The notes under the pieces are model-generated. The model was not told the origin of the DNA. It saw nothing but the letters and a program-made list of their open reading frames with translations, and did not search any database. Shown here piece after piece: positions 45,011-56,350 of a stretch of 64,000 bases of DNA. The stretch comes from Artocarpus heterophyllus. Taxonomy: Eukaryota; Streptophyta; Magnoliopsida; Rosales; Moraceae. The DNA lies in contig CM046330.1 of the NCBI GenBank assembly GCA_025403435.1, positions 19,366,239-19,430,238 on the forward strand, in the 5' to 3' direction. Within the stretch, counting starts at the first letter, position 1, and each line of letters begins with the position of its first letter. Position numbers and translations under genes: made by a program.

Positions 45011-46464
45011 TTTTAATCTACAATAAAGAATCATATACCAAACATAAGTAAACATACAATAATAATTTTGTAAGATAACACAATCTTGAAAAAACATGCA
45101 AATGTATTCTTCTGTCAAAACCTTGAAAATATCACAATCTTACAAAGATAATTCCCAACTCATAATTCAATAAGCCGCTTTGGGCAGACTTGCCAAATTC
45201 AATTAGGAACACGGATCCCCTCTTAATTAATATATGCTATCCAGGGCCCTTATGATTCAACATATATTAATAATTGTTTCTTTGGCCATTAATTTTATTA
45301 ACAGAGTTCCTAGGGGAGGTTAATAATAAAATTAACATGAGTGTATAACCATTATTTCAATATTTTATTCATGGCTTATTATCGTCACCTTGGGATGATT
45401 AACGATAAACCAACCTAAAATACCTTATCATTTTAGAGATCCAACCTGGTACATGATGAAATCCCTTCATTGGGGTCGGGACCATCATGTGCTACCTATG
45501 GACCAACGATAGAGGCCGCAGGTCCTCTCTTCGAAAACCTTCTCCTACTCAATCTTTTGAAATCAAGATTTTATTTTAAAAACATGCATGAACAATTTTA
45601 AATTGAGCAACACTCCATATTCTATAGGGCATGTTATCAATATACATGGCAAATCATATTATAATGCAGTCAAGCAAAGCTACAAACAAAATAATAATAA
45701 ATAACCATAATATTATGGTTCCACCCTAGATAATAGAAGACAAAGATTATAAGAGAATAATCAAAATATTTTATCAATTCTTCATCCTTGAATCCTCAAG
45801 CTGTATCCTTCTTTATGTAAAGCCCATATTCAAGTCTTCAATCCCGTATTAATCGAATACTCCAAATTTTAGGTCACATCCAAATTTAATGTTTCTCAAA
45901 ATTGTCCCAAAAATAAAATTAAAACTGCATGAAAACTACACCTTTTTAAAGTGTGGCCTGCCGATCTTGGAGTTCCAGCATGGCGACCGAGAAGAGATTG
46001 CCTCTTTCCAAAAAATACAATTTTGATGCAATTTATCCATTTTATTTTCAACAATTCAAAAATATAAACTTAGAGACTCAGAAAATACCTTGGAACGCCA
46101 TCATCCGTCTTTTTCGAATAATTATTTAATTACTAAATTCTTACAAATTCAAAATTAAATTATAATTCCTAGACGAAGATGATAGTCCGCCATCTAATTA
46201 CATGAAAAACCTAGATATGCATTCTAACCTCTAAGGAACCATAACCGGTATAAATTAATTAATTAATAAATAATTAAATGATAATTTAAACAACCATAAT
46301 TAATTAATAGACATTCACTAAATAATCCATGACAACATAAAAATAAATAAAAACCCTAGAGTGTCAAGTCTCTAAAAAATTAAATTCAAGCATAGGAGAG
46401 ATTAAGATTACATAATTTATACATATAGCATGATCACAAACTCATAAATTTATGTAAAAACCAT
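45011..46464 (-). other. Copia family A leader, copy 2
   Basis: About 1.45 kb of untranslated leader between primer-binding site and gag, collinear with 57191-58855 in copy 4. It contains a strong inverted repeat (TTAATTTTATTAAC at 45289-45302 with its complement at 45319-45335) around TCCTAGGGGAG. A second, weaker hairpin lies at 45371-45413, and a short GC-rich palindromic cluster at 45953-45992. Confidence 0.7.
45953..45992. repeat. GC-rich palindromic motif remnant in copy 2 leader
   Basis: TGGCCTGCCGATCTTGG and GCATGGCGACCGAG correspond to the larger cluster at 58153-58366 in copy 4; most units are missing here. Confidence 0.6.
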
Positions 46465-46477
46465 GGCTCTCATACCA
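46465..46477 (-). other. Primer-binding site, copia copy 2
   Basis: TGGTATGAGAGCC on the minus strand directly inside the LTR end; it differs from the initiator tRNA-Met site TGGTATCAGAGCC at one base. Confidence 0.8.
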
Positions 46478-46479
46478 AT

Positions 46480-47917
46480 TGTTGAAAAAATAGTATGCAG
46501 TAGAATTTTAAATGTTTTTATATCAGAGTATTTTTTAAAACATAAGTTTAATACGCTATATGCATAAATTAACCAGATCTTACTAACCTATGAATGCCAA
46601 AGAACTCCAACAATCTGTAAAGAGAAGTAAGGTTCCAAAAGAGTCTCAACCAACTAATCTTCTTTGCTACTCTCTATCCACAATTGAAGTGAGTGTGGGT
46701 TCACGTCGTTCAGCTTTTCTACTAGGTGACTCTCCTTCCAACCAATTGAGACAACCCAAAGCTACAGTTTGTGACTTGTGAACAATAGCCCTTAGGAAGT
46801 TTCTAGAGTCTCACCGATAGAATCTCACTCTTAATCTCTTAACTGACCTAAATAACTTATGAGACCCACTCCCTATTTATAGAGGTTGGGTCTAGGGACA
46901 GTCCTTATCAGATAAAGTCTCAAAAATTTGAATCAGAATCAAACCAGGATCATAATTTCATAAAATTCAGGTGAAAACGCGTGATCTTTTCATCGCGAGG
47001 CTGGCATGCCGATCTATCTAACCGGCATGTCGAACTTTCCCTGTCGACAAGCTGAACCTGAGGATCGGCATGTCGAACTAGCGATAAATAATCCTAGCAT
47101 ATCTTTTATTCTTCACCCAAGATTCTATAGGATAAAGTCTTAGTTTTAATTCAAATAACCCAAAAGAGAAATTATCTAATTAAAACAACTTTATCTAGAT
47201 ATCTCTAGGAAAACAAATAAATTCCTGATAATTTTACGAGTTTATCTTGATTTAATTTATTCAAAATTAAATCAACTGATAAACAGATAAGAATTATCCG
47301 ATTCCAATAATTCAACAAGTTTATCTTGAATTAATTTAACCAATAAACAGACATGAATTATTTTATTCTTCTGAATTTTAGCCAATCTGATAAATCTAAC
47401 ATAAGTCACCAATTATTGAAAAAGCACGCCGTATTGTTGTGAGCTAGCAAAGTGGACCAAATGGACCTATATAGTTCAAGCTCACATAATTATGAAACCC
47501 AATATCCTAGATATGCATTTCATAATTATCAACTCCAACGCTACTCCACTAAAAGCTTGGAGCTACACTCTCAAACTATATAGAATTACGAAGTGCATAT
47601 AGCTAAGTCTCCATGACATATTATAGTGTATCGTATCCCCATAGGATTATCCATAATCGGCTTAAGGATAAGTTCTGTCTTACCTTCTCGATTATTTTTA
47701 TCTTACATTCCATTATCTCACCATTGAAAAACTTACCATTTAAAGACGGTATACCATTCGGTTACACCTATGTATCCAAATGGTTAAGCACTCTAGTTTT
47801 TCAATTATAGGATAACGTATATAAGAGGATATCACTACTCCTAAAGAGAAGCTATGGATTCCATATCTATAAATAATAGGTCTATGCTATCAAGAGTCAT
47901 GCCTCCAATATACCGGC
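46480..47917 (-). repeat. Copia family A LTR, copy 2 (5' LTR, interrupted)
   Basis: It is collinear with the 3' part of the other LTRs from the TGTTGAAAAAATAG border. It stops at CCGGC (47917), leaving about 1.44 of 2.03 kb. The missing U3 part should lie beyond the nested copies. Confidence 0.88.
47001..47079. repeat. GC-rich palindromic motif cluster, copy 2 5' LTR
   Basis: It has CTGGCATGCCGATC, ACCGGCATGTCGAAC, TCGACAAGCTGAACC and GATCGGCATGTCGAAC. Confidence 0.72.
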
Positions 47918-48269
47918 TGTTGAAAAAAATAGTACGCAGCGGAATTTTAAAAAATTTACATCAGAGTAATTTCCAAAACACATGTTTGACATGCCATATG
48001 CATAAATTAACTAGATCTTACTAACCTTTGTGTGCCAAAGAACCCTCGCAAAACGTGAAGAGAAGTAACGTTCTAGAAGTGCTTCAACCAACTGGTCTTC
48101 TTTGCTATTCTCTTTCCACAACTAGAGTGAGTGTGGGCTCACACGTACAGCTTTTCCACTAGGTGACTCTCCTTCTAACTAATCGAGAGAACCCAAAACA
48201 AGTGTTTGTAATTTGTGACAAAAGCTCTTAGGGAGTTTTCAGATTCTCACTAGCAGAGTATCACTCTTA

Positions 48270-48366
48270 GGGTGCATTTGGTACGAGTATTTGAATGAAC
48301 TCTTGAGAGAAATTACTATAGCAAAATGATTCAAACCGTAATTTGAAAACCCAAACAAACACACCC
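48270..48366. mobile_element. 97-bp MITE inside the copy 3 LTR
   Basis: Ends GGGTGCATTTGGTA and CCCAAACAAACACACCC are imperfect inverted repeats. TTA flanks both sides (48267-48269 and 48367-48369), and the empty site CTCTTAATCTCTC is present in the other LTR copies. The TTA duplication points to the PIF/Harbinger group. Confidence 0.85.
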
Positions 48367-48534
48367 TTAATCTCTCAATTGATCTGAGTAACTCTTGAGA
48401 CTTACTCCCTTTATATATAGATTGGTCCTGGGGTCAGTCTTTATCAGATTAGGTCTCAAAAACTCGAAACAGAATCAAGTTCGGATCAATATCTGATAAG
48501 ATCTGCATGGAAACGTGTGATCTTATCCTTCACT

Positions 48535-48599
48535 GATTGACAAGCCAAACAACCTGATCGGCATGCTGAACACGTCCATCGGCAGTTCGAACTGCCGAA
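48535..48599. repeat. GC-rich palindromic motif cluster, copy 3 LTR
   Basis: It has GATCGGCATGCTGAAC and CATCGGCAGTTCGAACTGCCGAA; the latter is a near-perfect longer palindrome. Confidence 0.72.
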
Positions 48600-50043
48600 T
48601 AAAAATCTTGCGAATCTTTTATTTTCACCTGAGATTCTATAGGATAAAGTCTTAGTTTTAATCCAAATAACCCAATAGAGAAGTTATCTGATCAAAACAA
48701 CTTTATCTAGATAATCTCTAAGAAAATAAATCAATTCCCAATAATTCTACAAGTTTATCTTGATCTAATTTTATCCAAAATTAAATCAACCAATAAATAG
48801 ACAAGAATTATCCGATCCTTATAATTCAACAAGTTTATCTTGAATTAATTTTTTTTATCACAAAATTAATTCAACCGATAAACAGACATGAATTATTTGA
48901 TTCTTCCAAATTTCAACCAATCTAATAAATCATACATAAGTTACCAATTATTGAAAAAGCACGCCGTGTCGTTACAGGATGTTGTGAACTAGCAAAGGGG
49001 ACCAAATCGACCTATATAGTTCAAGCTTCCGATAATTATGAAATCCAATATTCTAGATATACATTTCATAAGTTTCAACTCCAACGCTACTCCACTAAAA
49101 GCTTAGAGCAGCACTCTTGAACTACATAAACTTACGAAGCTCGTATAACTAAGTCTCCATGACATATCATAGTGTATCATATCCCTATATGATAATCTAT
49201 AATCGGCTTAAGGACAAGTTCTATCTTACGTTCCTGATTATTTTTATCTTACGTTCCATTATCCACCATCAAAAAACTTACTATCCAATGATAGTATACC
49301 ATTCGGTTACACCTATGTATCCAAATGGTTGAGTGCTCTAGTTTTTCAATTACAAGATAACGCATATAAGAGAATATCATTACTCCTAAAGAAGAGCTAT
49401 GGATTCTATATCTATGAATAACAGGTCTACGCTATCAAGAGTCATGCCTCCAATGTACCGGCATGCATACCACTATTAAGATGTGGGTGTCACCCTTTGG
49501 TATATTAAAAGACACAAGCCAAGACAACAGACCCACTATTCATCTTAGGATTAAGATATAACACAAATGATTGTCTAAAGTGAATCGATTTGCTGAGATG
49601 AAATTATTAATTCAAATCAATTCACTTTATGTCCTGATCCAACACATCGTGACCTATGACAACGTGCCAATATTTCTATTCACGGAGTCCACCTCTGATG
49701 GTCAAGACAAACCATCTCCCAAAAAGGATATAGACAACAAACAATCTTTGCATGAATAAAGCGCCCAACATTATTCCCTCGATTGCGGATCTTATGATTT
49801 AGACCATCACCTTAAGAATCGTGTCTTCCGCATAATCCGTCCATCATATGCTCAATTCTTAAGGTTTAGACCGATAGTCTTAGACTTTTATTTGCTTAAC
49901 ATACATTCAACAAATATGAACGTAAAGAGGACAAGATTTGGTATATTAATAATGAATAAATTCTTCATTGATAAAAATGTCTCCAAAAACTCATTACATT
50001 TTTACTCCTTAGGGCATACATGTCTAACAATCTCCCACTTGCA

Positions 50044-50979
50044 CTAAGTGAGTAAATACGACAAATCTCGCATCCGCATAGCTTCCACATACTTCTCGAA
50101 GACTCTCCCAATAAGTGTCTTCGTAAATGGATAAGCTAAATTATCCTCTAACACGATCTTGCACACCGTGACATGTCCGCCCTCAATGAAGTCCTTTATC
50201 ACATGATACTTGCGATCAATATGCTCACTCTTCTTGTGAGATCTTGGTTCCTTAGCATTGGCTACCGCCGCACTGTTATTACAGTACAGTGATACCACCA
50301 TATCCATACCAAAAACTACCTCAAGATCCCCAAGGAACTTGTAGAGCCACACTGCTTCTTTCGAAGCATCACTAGCTGCCGCATACTAGGCCTCCATCGT
50401 TGAATCCAAAATGCAATCTTGCTTAACACTTCTCCAACTGATGGCATCGTCACCTAGAGTAAGCACAAAACCCAAAGTCGATTTTCCAGAATCAAGACAG
50501 GAATGAAAATTTGAGTCAGTATATCTTAAAGGATTCAAGTCCTCACCCAAATATACAAGCATATACCCTCGAGTCCTTCTCAGGTACTTGAAAATATGCT
50601 TTACCGCAACCCAATAGTTCAGTCCTGGATCTGCTTGAAATTGACTTACAATCCCGACCGCATAACTAATATCCGATCGTGTGCAAAGCATGGCATCCAT
50701 GAGACTACCCACTGCCGAAGCATAAGGCACATTCTTCATGTATTCTCTTTCTTCATAACACTTTGGAGAGTCTTTCTTAGAAAGAGTAATTCCAGACCTA
50801 GATGGTTGCCCACCTTTCTTGGAATCCTGCATTGCAAACCTCCTGAGAATTTTATCTATGTAACCGACCTGGGACAAAGCTATCATTTTGTTCTTCCTAT
50901 CCTAAAAGATCTAGATACCAAGAACAAAATTAGCCTCACCTAAGTCCTTCATGTCAAACTGCTTGGTCAACCATAATTT
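50044..50979 (-). pseudogene. Copia family A copy 3 pol, C-terminal half
   Basis: RNase H lies at 50044-50352 (SLYCNNSAAVANAKEPRSHK and DNLAYPFTKTLIGRVFEKY). Reverse transcriptase end and connection lie at 50386-50886 (GYIDKILRRFAMQDSKKGGQ, SRSGITLSKKDSPK, YASAVGSLMDAMLCTRSDIS). It ends at the insertion site CCATAATTT. A TAG replaces a Glu codon between the two pieces (MEA then stop). Confidence 0.85.
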
Positions 50980-53023
50980 TGTTGGAAACAAAGTGCGCAG
51001 CGGAATTTTTAAAATTTTTCATCAGAGTAATTTCTAAAACACAAGTTTGACATGTTATATGTCTAAATTAGACAGATCTTACTAACCTCAGTGTGCCGAA
51101 GAACCTCCGCAACCTGTGTAGAGAAGTAACGTTCCAGAAGAGCCTCAACCAACTGGTCTTCTTTGCTATTCTCTATCCACAACCAGAGTGAGTGTGGGCT
51201 CACACGTTCAGCTTCTTCCACCGGTGACTCTCCTTCCAACCAATAGAGAGAACCCAAAGCTAGTGTTCGTGATTTGTGAACAAAAGCTCTCAGGGAGTTT
51301 TCAGATGCTCACTAGAAGAGTATCACTCTTAATCTCTCGACTGATCTCTATTGATCTGAGTAAATCATGTGACTCACTCCCTTTATATACCTATTGGTCC
51401 AGGGGTCGGTCCATATCAGATTAGGTCTCAAAAACTCGAAGCAGAATCAAGTTTGGATCAATATCTGATAAGATCTGCGTGAAAACGCGTAATCTTATCG
51501 CCGCTGATCGGCAGGCCAAACATTCTCATCGGCAGGCCGAACAGGCCAGTTCGGCAGGCCGAACACGTCATCCGACAGGCCGAACTCCCGAAAAAAATCT
51601 CCGCAAATCTTTTATTTTCCACTTGAGATTCTAAATGATAAAGTCTCAATTTTGATTCAAATAACCCAATAGAGAAGTTATCTGATCAAAACAAACTTTA
51701 TCAAGATAATCTCTAAGAAAATAAATCAATTCACAATAATTCTACAAGTTTATCTTGTTCTAATTTGTCCAAAATTAAAACAACCGATAAACAGACAAGA
51801 ATTATCTGATCGCAATAATTCAACAAGTTTATCTTGAACTAATTTCTTACAAAATTAATTCAACCGATAAACAGACATGAATTATTTGATTCTTACAAAT
51901 TTTAAACCAATCTAATAAATCCGACATAAGTCACCAATTATTGGAAAAGCATGCTGTGTCATTACAGGATTTTGTGAGCTAGCTAAGGAGACCAAAATAG
52001 ACCTATAAAGTTCAAGCTCATGATAATTATGAAACCTAATATCCCAGATATACATTTCACAATTATCAACTCCAACGCTACTCCACTAAAAGCTTGAAGC
52101 TGCACTCTCGAACTTTATAGAATTACGAAGCTCGTGTAGCTAAGTCTCCATGACATATCATAGTGTATCGTATCCCCATATGATAATCCATAATTGGCTT
52201 AAGGACAAGTTCTGTCTTACCTTCCCGATTATTTTTATCTTACGTTCCATTGTCTCACCATTAGAAAACTTACCATCCAAAGATAGTATACCATTCGGTT
52301 ACACCTATGTATCCAAATGGTTGAGCGCTCCAGTTTTCCAATTACAGGACAACGCATATAAGAGGATATCATTACTCCTAAAGAGAAGCTATGGATTCCA
52401 TATCTATGAATAACAAGTCTACGCTATCAAGAGTCATGCCTCCAATGTACCAGCATGCATACCACTATAGAGATGTGGGAGTCACCCATTGGTACATCAA
52501 AAGACACAAGTCGAGACAATGGGCCCACTATTCATCTCAGGATTAAGATACAATACAAATGATTGTCTAAAGTGAATCGATTTGCCAAGACAGAATTATT
52601 AATTCAAATCAATTCACTTTATGTCCTGATCCAACATGTCGTCACCTATGACAACGTGCCATTGTTTCTATTCACGGAGTCCAACTCCAATGGTCAAGAC
52701 AAACCATCTCCCAAAAGGGATATAGACAACATAACAATCTTTACATGAATAAAGCACCCAACTTTATTCCCTCGATTGCGGATCATATGTTTTAGACCGT
52801 CACCTTAAGAATCGTGTCTTTCGCATAATCAGTCCATCATATGCCCAATTCTGAAGGTTTAGACTGACAGTCTCAGACTACTGTTTGCTTATCATACATT
52901 CAACAAATATGAACGTAAAGAGGACAAGATTTGGTATATATATAAAAGAATAAATTCTTTATTGATAAAAATGTCTCTAAAAACGTATTACATTTTTACT
53001 CCTTAGGGCATACATGTCTAACA
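50980..53023 (-). repeat. Copia family A LTR, copy 4 (3' LTR)
   Basis: On the minus strand it starts TGTTAGACATGTATGCCC and ends CTTTGTTTCCAACA. It is 2044 bp. It carries one more palindromic-cluster unit than its 5' partner. Confidence 0.95.
51506..51587. repeat. GC-rich palindromic motif cluster, copy 4 3' LTR
   Basis: Four units: GATCGGCAGGCCAAAC, CATCGGCAGGCCGAAC, AGTTCGGCAGGCCGAAC and ATCCGACAGGCCGAACTC. Confidence 0.85.
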
Positions 53024-53034
53024 ATCTCCCACTT
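53024..53034 (-). other. Polypurine tract, copia copy 4
   Basis: AAGTGGGAGAT on the minus strand sits directly before the 3' LTR start; it primes plus-strand synthesis in this element class. The same tract precedes the 3' LTRs of copies 1, 2 and 3. Confidence 0.85.
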
Positions 53035-53495
53035 GCACTAAGTCAGTAAATATAGCAAATTTCGCATCCCCATAGCTTCCACATGTCTCTCGAACACTCT
53101 CCCAGTAAGTGTCTTCGTAAATGGATCAGCTAAATTGTCCTCTGACGCGATCTTGCACACCGTGACATGCCTGCCCTCAACGAAGTCCTTTGTCACATGA
53201 TACTTCTGATCAATATGCTTACTCTTCTTGTGAAATCTTGGTTCCTTAGCATAGCTACAGCTGCACTGTTATCACAGTACAGTGATACCGCCTTATCCAT
53301 ACCAGGAACTACCTCAAGATCCCCAAGGAACTTGCGGAGCCACACTGCTTCTTTTGAAGCATCACTAGCCGCCACATACTCGGCCTCCATCATTGAATCC
53401 GAAGTGCAATCTTGCTTCGCACTTCTCCAACTGATGGCACCGCCACCCAGAGTAAACACAAACCCTGAAGTCAATTTCCTAGAATCCAGACAGGA
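53035..53495 (-). pseudogene. Copia family A RNase H, copy 4 (frameshifted)
   Basis: The piece 53193-53474 shows FVFTLGGGAISWRSAKQDCT, SMMEAEYVAASDASKEAVWL and DKAVSLYCDNSAAVA. A small deletion after AVA (family AVANAKEPRFHKKSKHID) shifts the frame. The tail text (ADPFTKTLTGRVF-like) persists in another frame to 53040. It is separated from reverse transcriptase by a stop after TDLDF. Confidence 0.85.
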
Positions 53496-54557
53496 TTAAA
53501 AATCCAAATCAGTGTATCCTAGAGGAGTCAAGTCCTCACCCGAATACATAAGCATATACCCTCGAGTCCTTCTCAGGTAGTTGAAAATATGCTTTACCGC
53601 AATCCAATGGTTCGGTCCTGGATCCGCCTGAAATCGACTTACAATCCCGACCGCATAGCTAATATCCGGTCGTGTGCAAAGCATGGCATACATGAGACTA
53701 CCCACTGCCGAAGCATAAGGCACCTTCTTCATGTATTCTCTTTCTTCATAAGACTTTGGAGAGTCTTTCTTAGAAAGAGTAATTCCAGACCTAGATGGTT
53801 GCCCACCTTTCTTGGAATCCTGCATTGCAAACCTCCTGAGAATTTTATCTATGTAGCCGGCCTGTGACAAAGCTATCATTTTGTTCTTCCTATCCCGAAT
53901 GATCTGGATACCGAGAACAAAATTAGCCTCACCCAAGTCCTTCATGTCAAACTGCTTGGTCAACCATAATTTGACCGATGACAACACCCCAACGTCATTG
54001 CCAATTAGCAGAATGTCATCTGCATAGAGCAGTAGAAAAACCACCTTCCCATCTTTTATGTGTTTGTAAACACATGGTTCATCCACATTTTGTGAGAACC
54101 CATAAGTCTTGATCACTTCATCAAATCTTATGTTCCAAGAACGAGAAGCCTGCTTAAGTCCATAAATGGACTTTAGCAGCTTACAAACCTTACCCTCTTG
54201 ACCCGCGACCTTGAACCCATCTAGTTGTTCCATATAAATGGACTCATCAAGATAGCCATTCAGAAAATCCATCTTGACATCCATCTGCCAAATCTCGTAG
54301 TCGAGAGCGGCAGCTATGGACAAGAGAATCCGGATGGACTTAAGCATGGCTACAGGCGAAAAGGTTTCCTCATAATCGATTCCTTCCTTTTGCGTATAAC
54401 CCTTAGCTACCAGTCTAGCCTTAAAGGTTTCGACCTTTCCATTCACTCCTCTTTTCCTCTTGTAGATCCACTTACACCCTATGGGTTTTACCCCTTCAGG
54501 AAGATCCACAAGCTCCCAGACCCGATTAGTCTCCATAGACTTCATCTCAATGTTCAT
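53496..54557 (-). CDS. Copia family A reverse transcriptase, copy 4 (long open piece)
   Basis: 353 codons covering the RVT_2 domain. They include [20 protein letters not shown] (residues 23-42), [40 protein letters not shown] (about 90-109), SIYGLKQASRSW (130-141), the catalytic LLLYADDILLIG with YADD at 178-181, FDMKDLGEANFVLGIQI, and the connection region through ALCTRPDISYAVGIVS-like text. The usual VKTAFLNG reads VKMDFLNG, replacing two residues next to a catalytic Asp. It is part of a larger gag-pol frame, here cut by breaks on both sides, so the Met start is internal and not a real initiation site. Confidence 0.85.
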   Translation of the reverse strand: MNIEMKSMETNRVWELVDLPEGVKPIGCKWIYKRKRGVNGKVETFKARLVAKGYTQKEGIDYEETFSPVAMLKSIRILLSIAAALDYEIWQMDVKMDFLNGYLDESIYMEQLDGFKVAGQEGKVCKLLKSIYGLKQASRSWNIRFDEVIKTYGFSQNVDEPCVYKHIKDGKVVFLLLYADDILLIGNDVGVLSSVKLWLTKQFDMKDLGEANFVLGIQIIRDRKNKMIALSQAGYIDKILRRFAMQDSKKGGQPSRSGITLSKKDSPKSYEEREYMKKVPYASAVGSLMYAMLCTRPDISYAVGIVSRFQADPGPNHWIAVKHIFNYLRRTRGYMLMYSGEDLTPLGYTDLDF

Positions 54558-54770
54558 GGCCTCTGTCCAGAGTGTAAGTGGTTTCGACCCTTTTGCGTAT
54601 AACCCTTAGCTACCAGGTCTAGCCTTAAAGGTTTCGACCTTTCCATTCACTCCTCTTTTCCTCTTGTAGATCCACTTACACCCTATGGGTTTTACCCCTT
54701 CGGGAAGATCCACAAGCTCCCAGACCCGATTAGTCTCCATAGACTTCATCTCAATGTTCATGGCCTCTGT
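54391..54770. repeat. 203-bp tandem duplication inside copy 4 pol
   Basis: TGCGTATAACCCTTAGCTAC starts at 54391 and again at 54594. The repeated block runs through the [11 protein letters not shown] coding region to GGCCTCTGTC-AGAGT. The second copy has an extra G (ACCAGGTCTAG), so the duplication also shifts the frame. Copies 1-3 have a single block. Confidence 0.9.
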
Positions 54771-55815
54771 CTAGAGTCTTGAATCAACATCCTCCATAGC
54801 TTTTGCGTAAGTATAAGGATCCCTGTCATGTTCATCCGGTTCAGCCAAAAAGACCTCCCCATTGAACATATATACCTTTCAGGTTGACGCCCGATCCTCC
54901 CACTATGCCGAAGCCCCTGAGGTTGTTGTTCAAGTTTGTTTGGTTTTTCTACACCGATCGGAATGGTTTCGTTCGGAACCTCTGGAGTGAACGGATCACC
55001 CCTCAACTCCTCAAGCACCACTTTGCTTCGAGGTTTAAAGTCGTCCATGTAACTCTCCTCAAGGAAAGTTGCATTAGTTGAAACCACGACTTTATTTTCC
55101 TTTGGGTTATAAAAATAACCCCCTTTAGTCCCTTTTGGATATCCTACAAACACGCAAACTTCCGAATGTGCTTCCAACTTATTCAGATCCTTAAACAGGA
55201 CATGAGCTGGACATCCCCATATGCGAATATGGTTAAGGATGTCTTCCGTCTTGTCCACAACTCATGAGGAGTTTTAGGGACCAATTTTGAAGGCACATTG
55301 TTCAAAAGATAACATGCGGTTTGTAGTGCATATCCCTAAAAGGATAAAGGTAATGATGAATAACTTATCATGGACCTAATCATGTCCAACAAAGTCCTAT
55401 TTCTTCTCTCCACTACGCCATTCTGCTGCGGAGTGCTCAGCGCAGTCAAATGGGATAAAATCCCATTCTCTAACAAGTGTCCCAAGAACTCATCAGAAAG
55501 GTATTCCCCTCCTCGATCAGATCAAAGTGCCTTTATGGGTCTACCCAATTGCTTTTTCACTTCAGCCTGAAACTCCCTGAACTTATCATAAGTTTCGCTT
55601 TTGTGGTACATTAGGTACACATACCCATATCTTGAGTAATCGTCAATAAAAGTGACGAAGTACTCATACTCTCCTCGTGCCCAGATGTTCATTGGTCCGC
55701 AAACATCACTATGCACAAGTTCTAGAACCCCTTCGGCCCTATTGTCCTTTGACCCGTATGGTCTTTTGGTCATTTTACCCTCCAAGTAAGATTCACATTG
55801 ATGTATAGATTCCAC
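54758..55815 (-). pseudogene. Copia family A integrase, copy 4 (broken)
   Basis: The piece 55522-55815 holds the end of the pre-integrase part and the core start: CESYLEGKMTKRPYG, ELVHSDVCGPMNIWARGEY and FVTFIDDYSRYGYVYLM with the catalytic Asp residues. After a stop the core continues SDRGGEYLSDEFLGHLLENG, TPQQNGVVERRNRTLLDM (catalytic Glu in VVERRN). The piece 54758-55258 holds the C-terminal linker ([20 protein letters not shown] and ATFLEESYMDDFKPRSKVV). Frameshifts lie near 55260 and 55520. Confidence 0.85.
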
Positions 55816-55826
55816 CTTTAAGTGAC

Positions 55827-56350
55827 TTAAAGGTCCATCCTTACCAACCTTTGAATCCTATTCAGGTTAATATGGCCAAGGCGCAAATGCCAAAGATAAG
55901 TCTTATTAGAGTGAGAAGTTTTAAGTCTTTTTGAGTCATTATCATTTATCTCAACATTAAGCAATAAGTCCATCTTAGGTTTGATAAAATATAGATTATT
56001 TTGCATCCATCCAGAACAGATAAAAGATTTGTTTTTACGAATCACCACTTTTTCATTAAAAGATACCAAGTAGGAGTCTTTAAATAAAGAAGATACAGAA
56101 ATTAAATTCCTTTTAAATTTAGGAACATAAAAACAATCTCGCAAAATTAAATTCCTATAATTATCAAAATAAAGATGGACATCTCCCACTGCTTCCGCTG
56201 AGACCAAGGATCCATCGCCCATCCGAAGCGTTAAGTCTTCATGTAGTAGACTTCTCATTTCTTTGAATCCCTACAGAGAAACACAAACATGATTAGTTGC
56301 ACTGGAATCTATGACCCAGATGTCACTGGATTCCTCAACCAAAAAAGTTT
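55827..56350 (-). pseudogene. Copia family A protease and pre-integrase domain, copy 4
   Basis: The protease block reads DSSATNHVCVSL, where the family has DSGATNHVCVS (Gly to Ser at the active-site triad). The open piece 55827-56258 holds LTLRMGDGSLVSAEAVGDVH, DCFYVPKFKRNLISVSSLFK and YLWHLRLGHINLNRIQRLV. A stop follows KEM-proximal text before 56258 and another after RMDL. Confidence 0.82.

Larger units (their letters stand above)
39264..47917 (-). mobile_element. Copia family A, copy 2 (5' LTR interrupted)
   Basis: On the minus strand there is a partial 5' LTR (46480-47917), primer-binding site, leader, gag, protease, integrase, reverse transcriptase, RNase H, polypurine tract and complete 3' LTR (39264-41297). 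The 5' LTR stops at CCGGC (47917), exactly where copy 3 begins; the continuation ATGCATACC expected from the other LTRs is missing. Many stops and a deletion in reverse transcriptase make it dead. It is older than copies 3 and 4, which are stacked on it. Confidence 0.9.
47918..50029 (-). repeat. Copia family A LTR, copy 3 (3' LTR)
   Basis: It has TGTTAGACATGTATGCCC at the 50029 border and a TTTTTTTCAACA end at 47918. The 2112-bp length is explained by the 97-bp MITE at 48270-48366. Confidence 0.92.

Noticed and set aside
53589..53867. Plus-strand open frames opposite copia pol (also at 54225-54602, 50596-50943 and 17337-17747)
   Set aside because: They recur only because the copia copies recur. 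They are antisense shadows without any motif.
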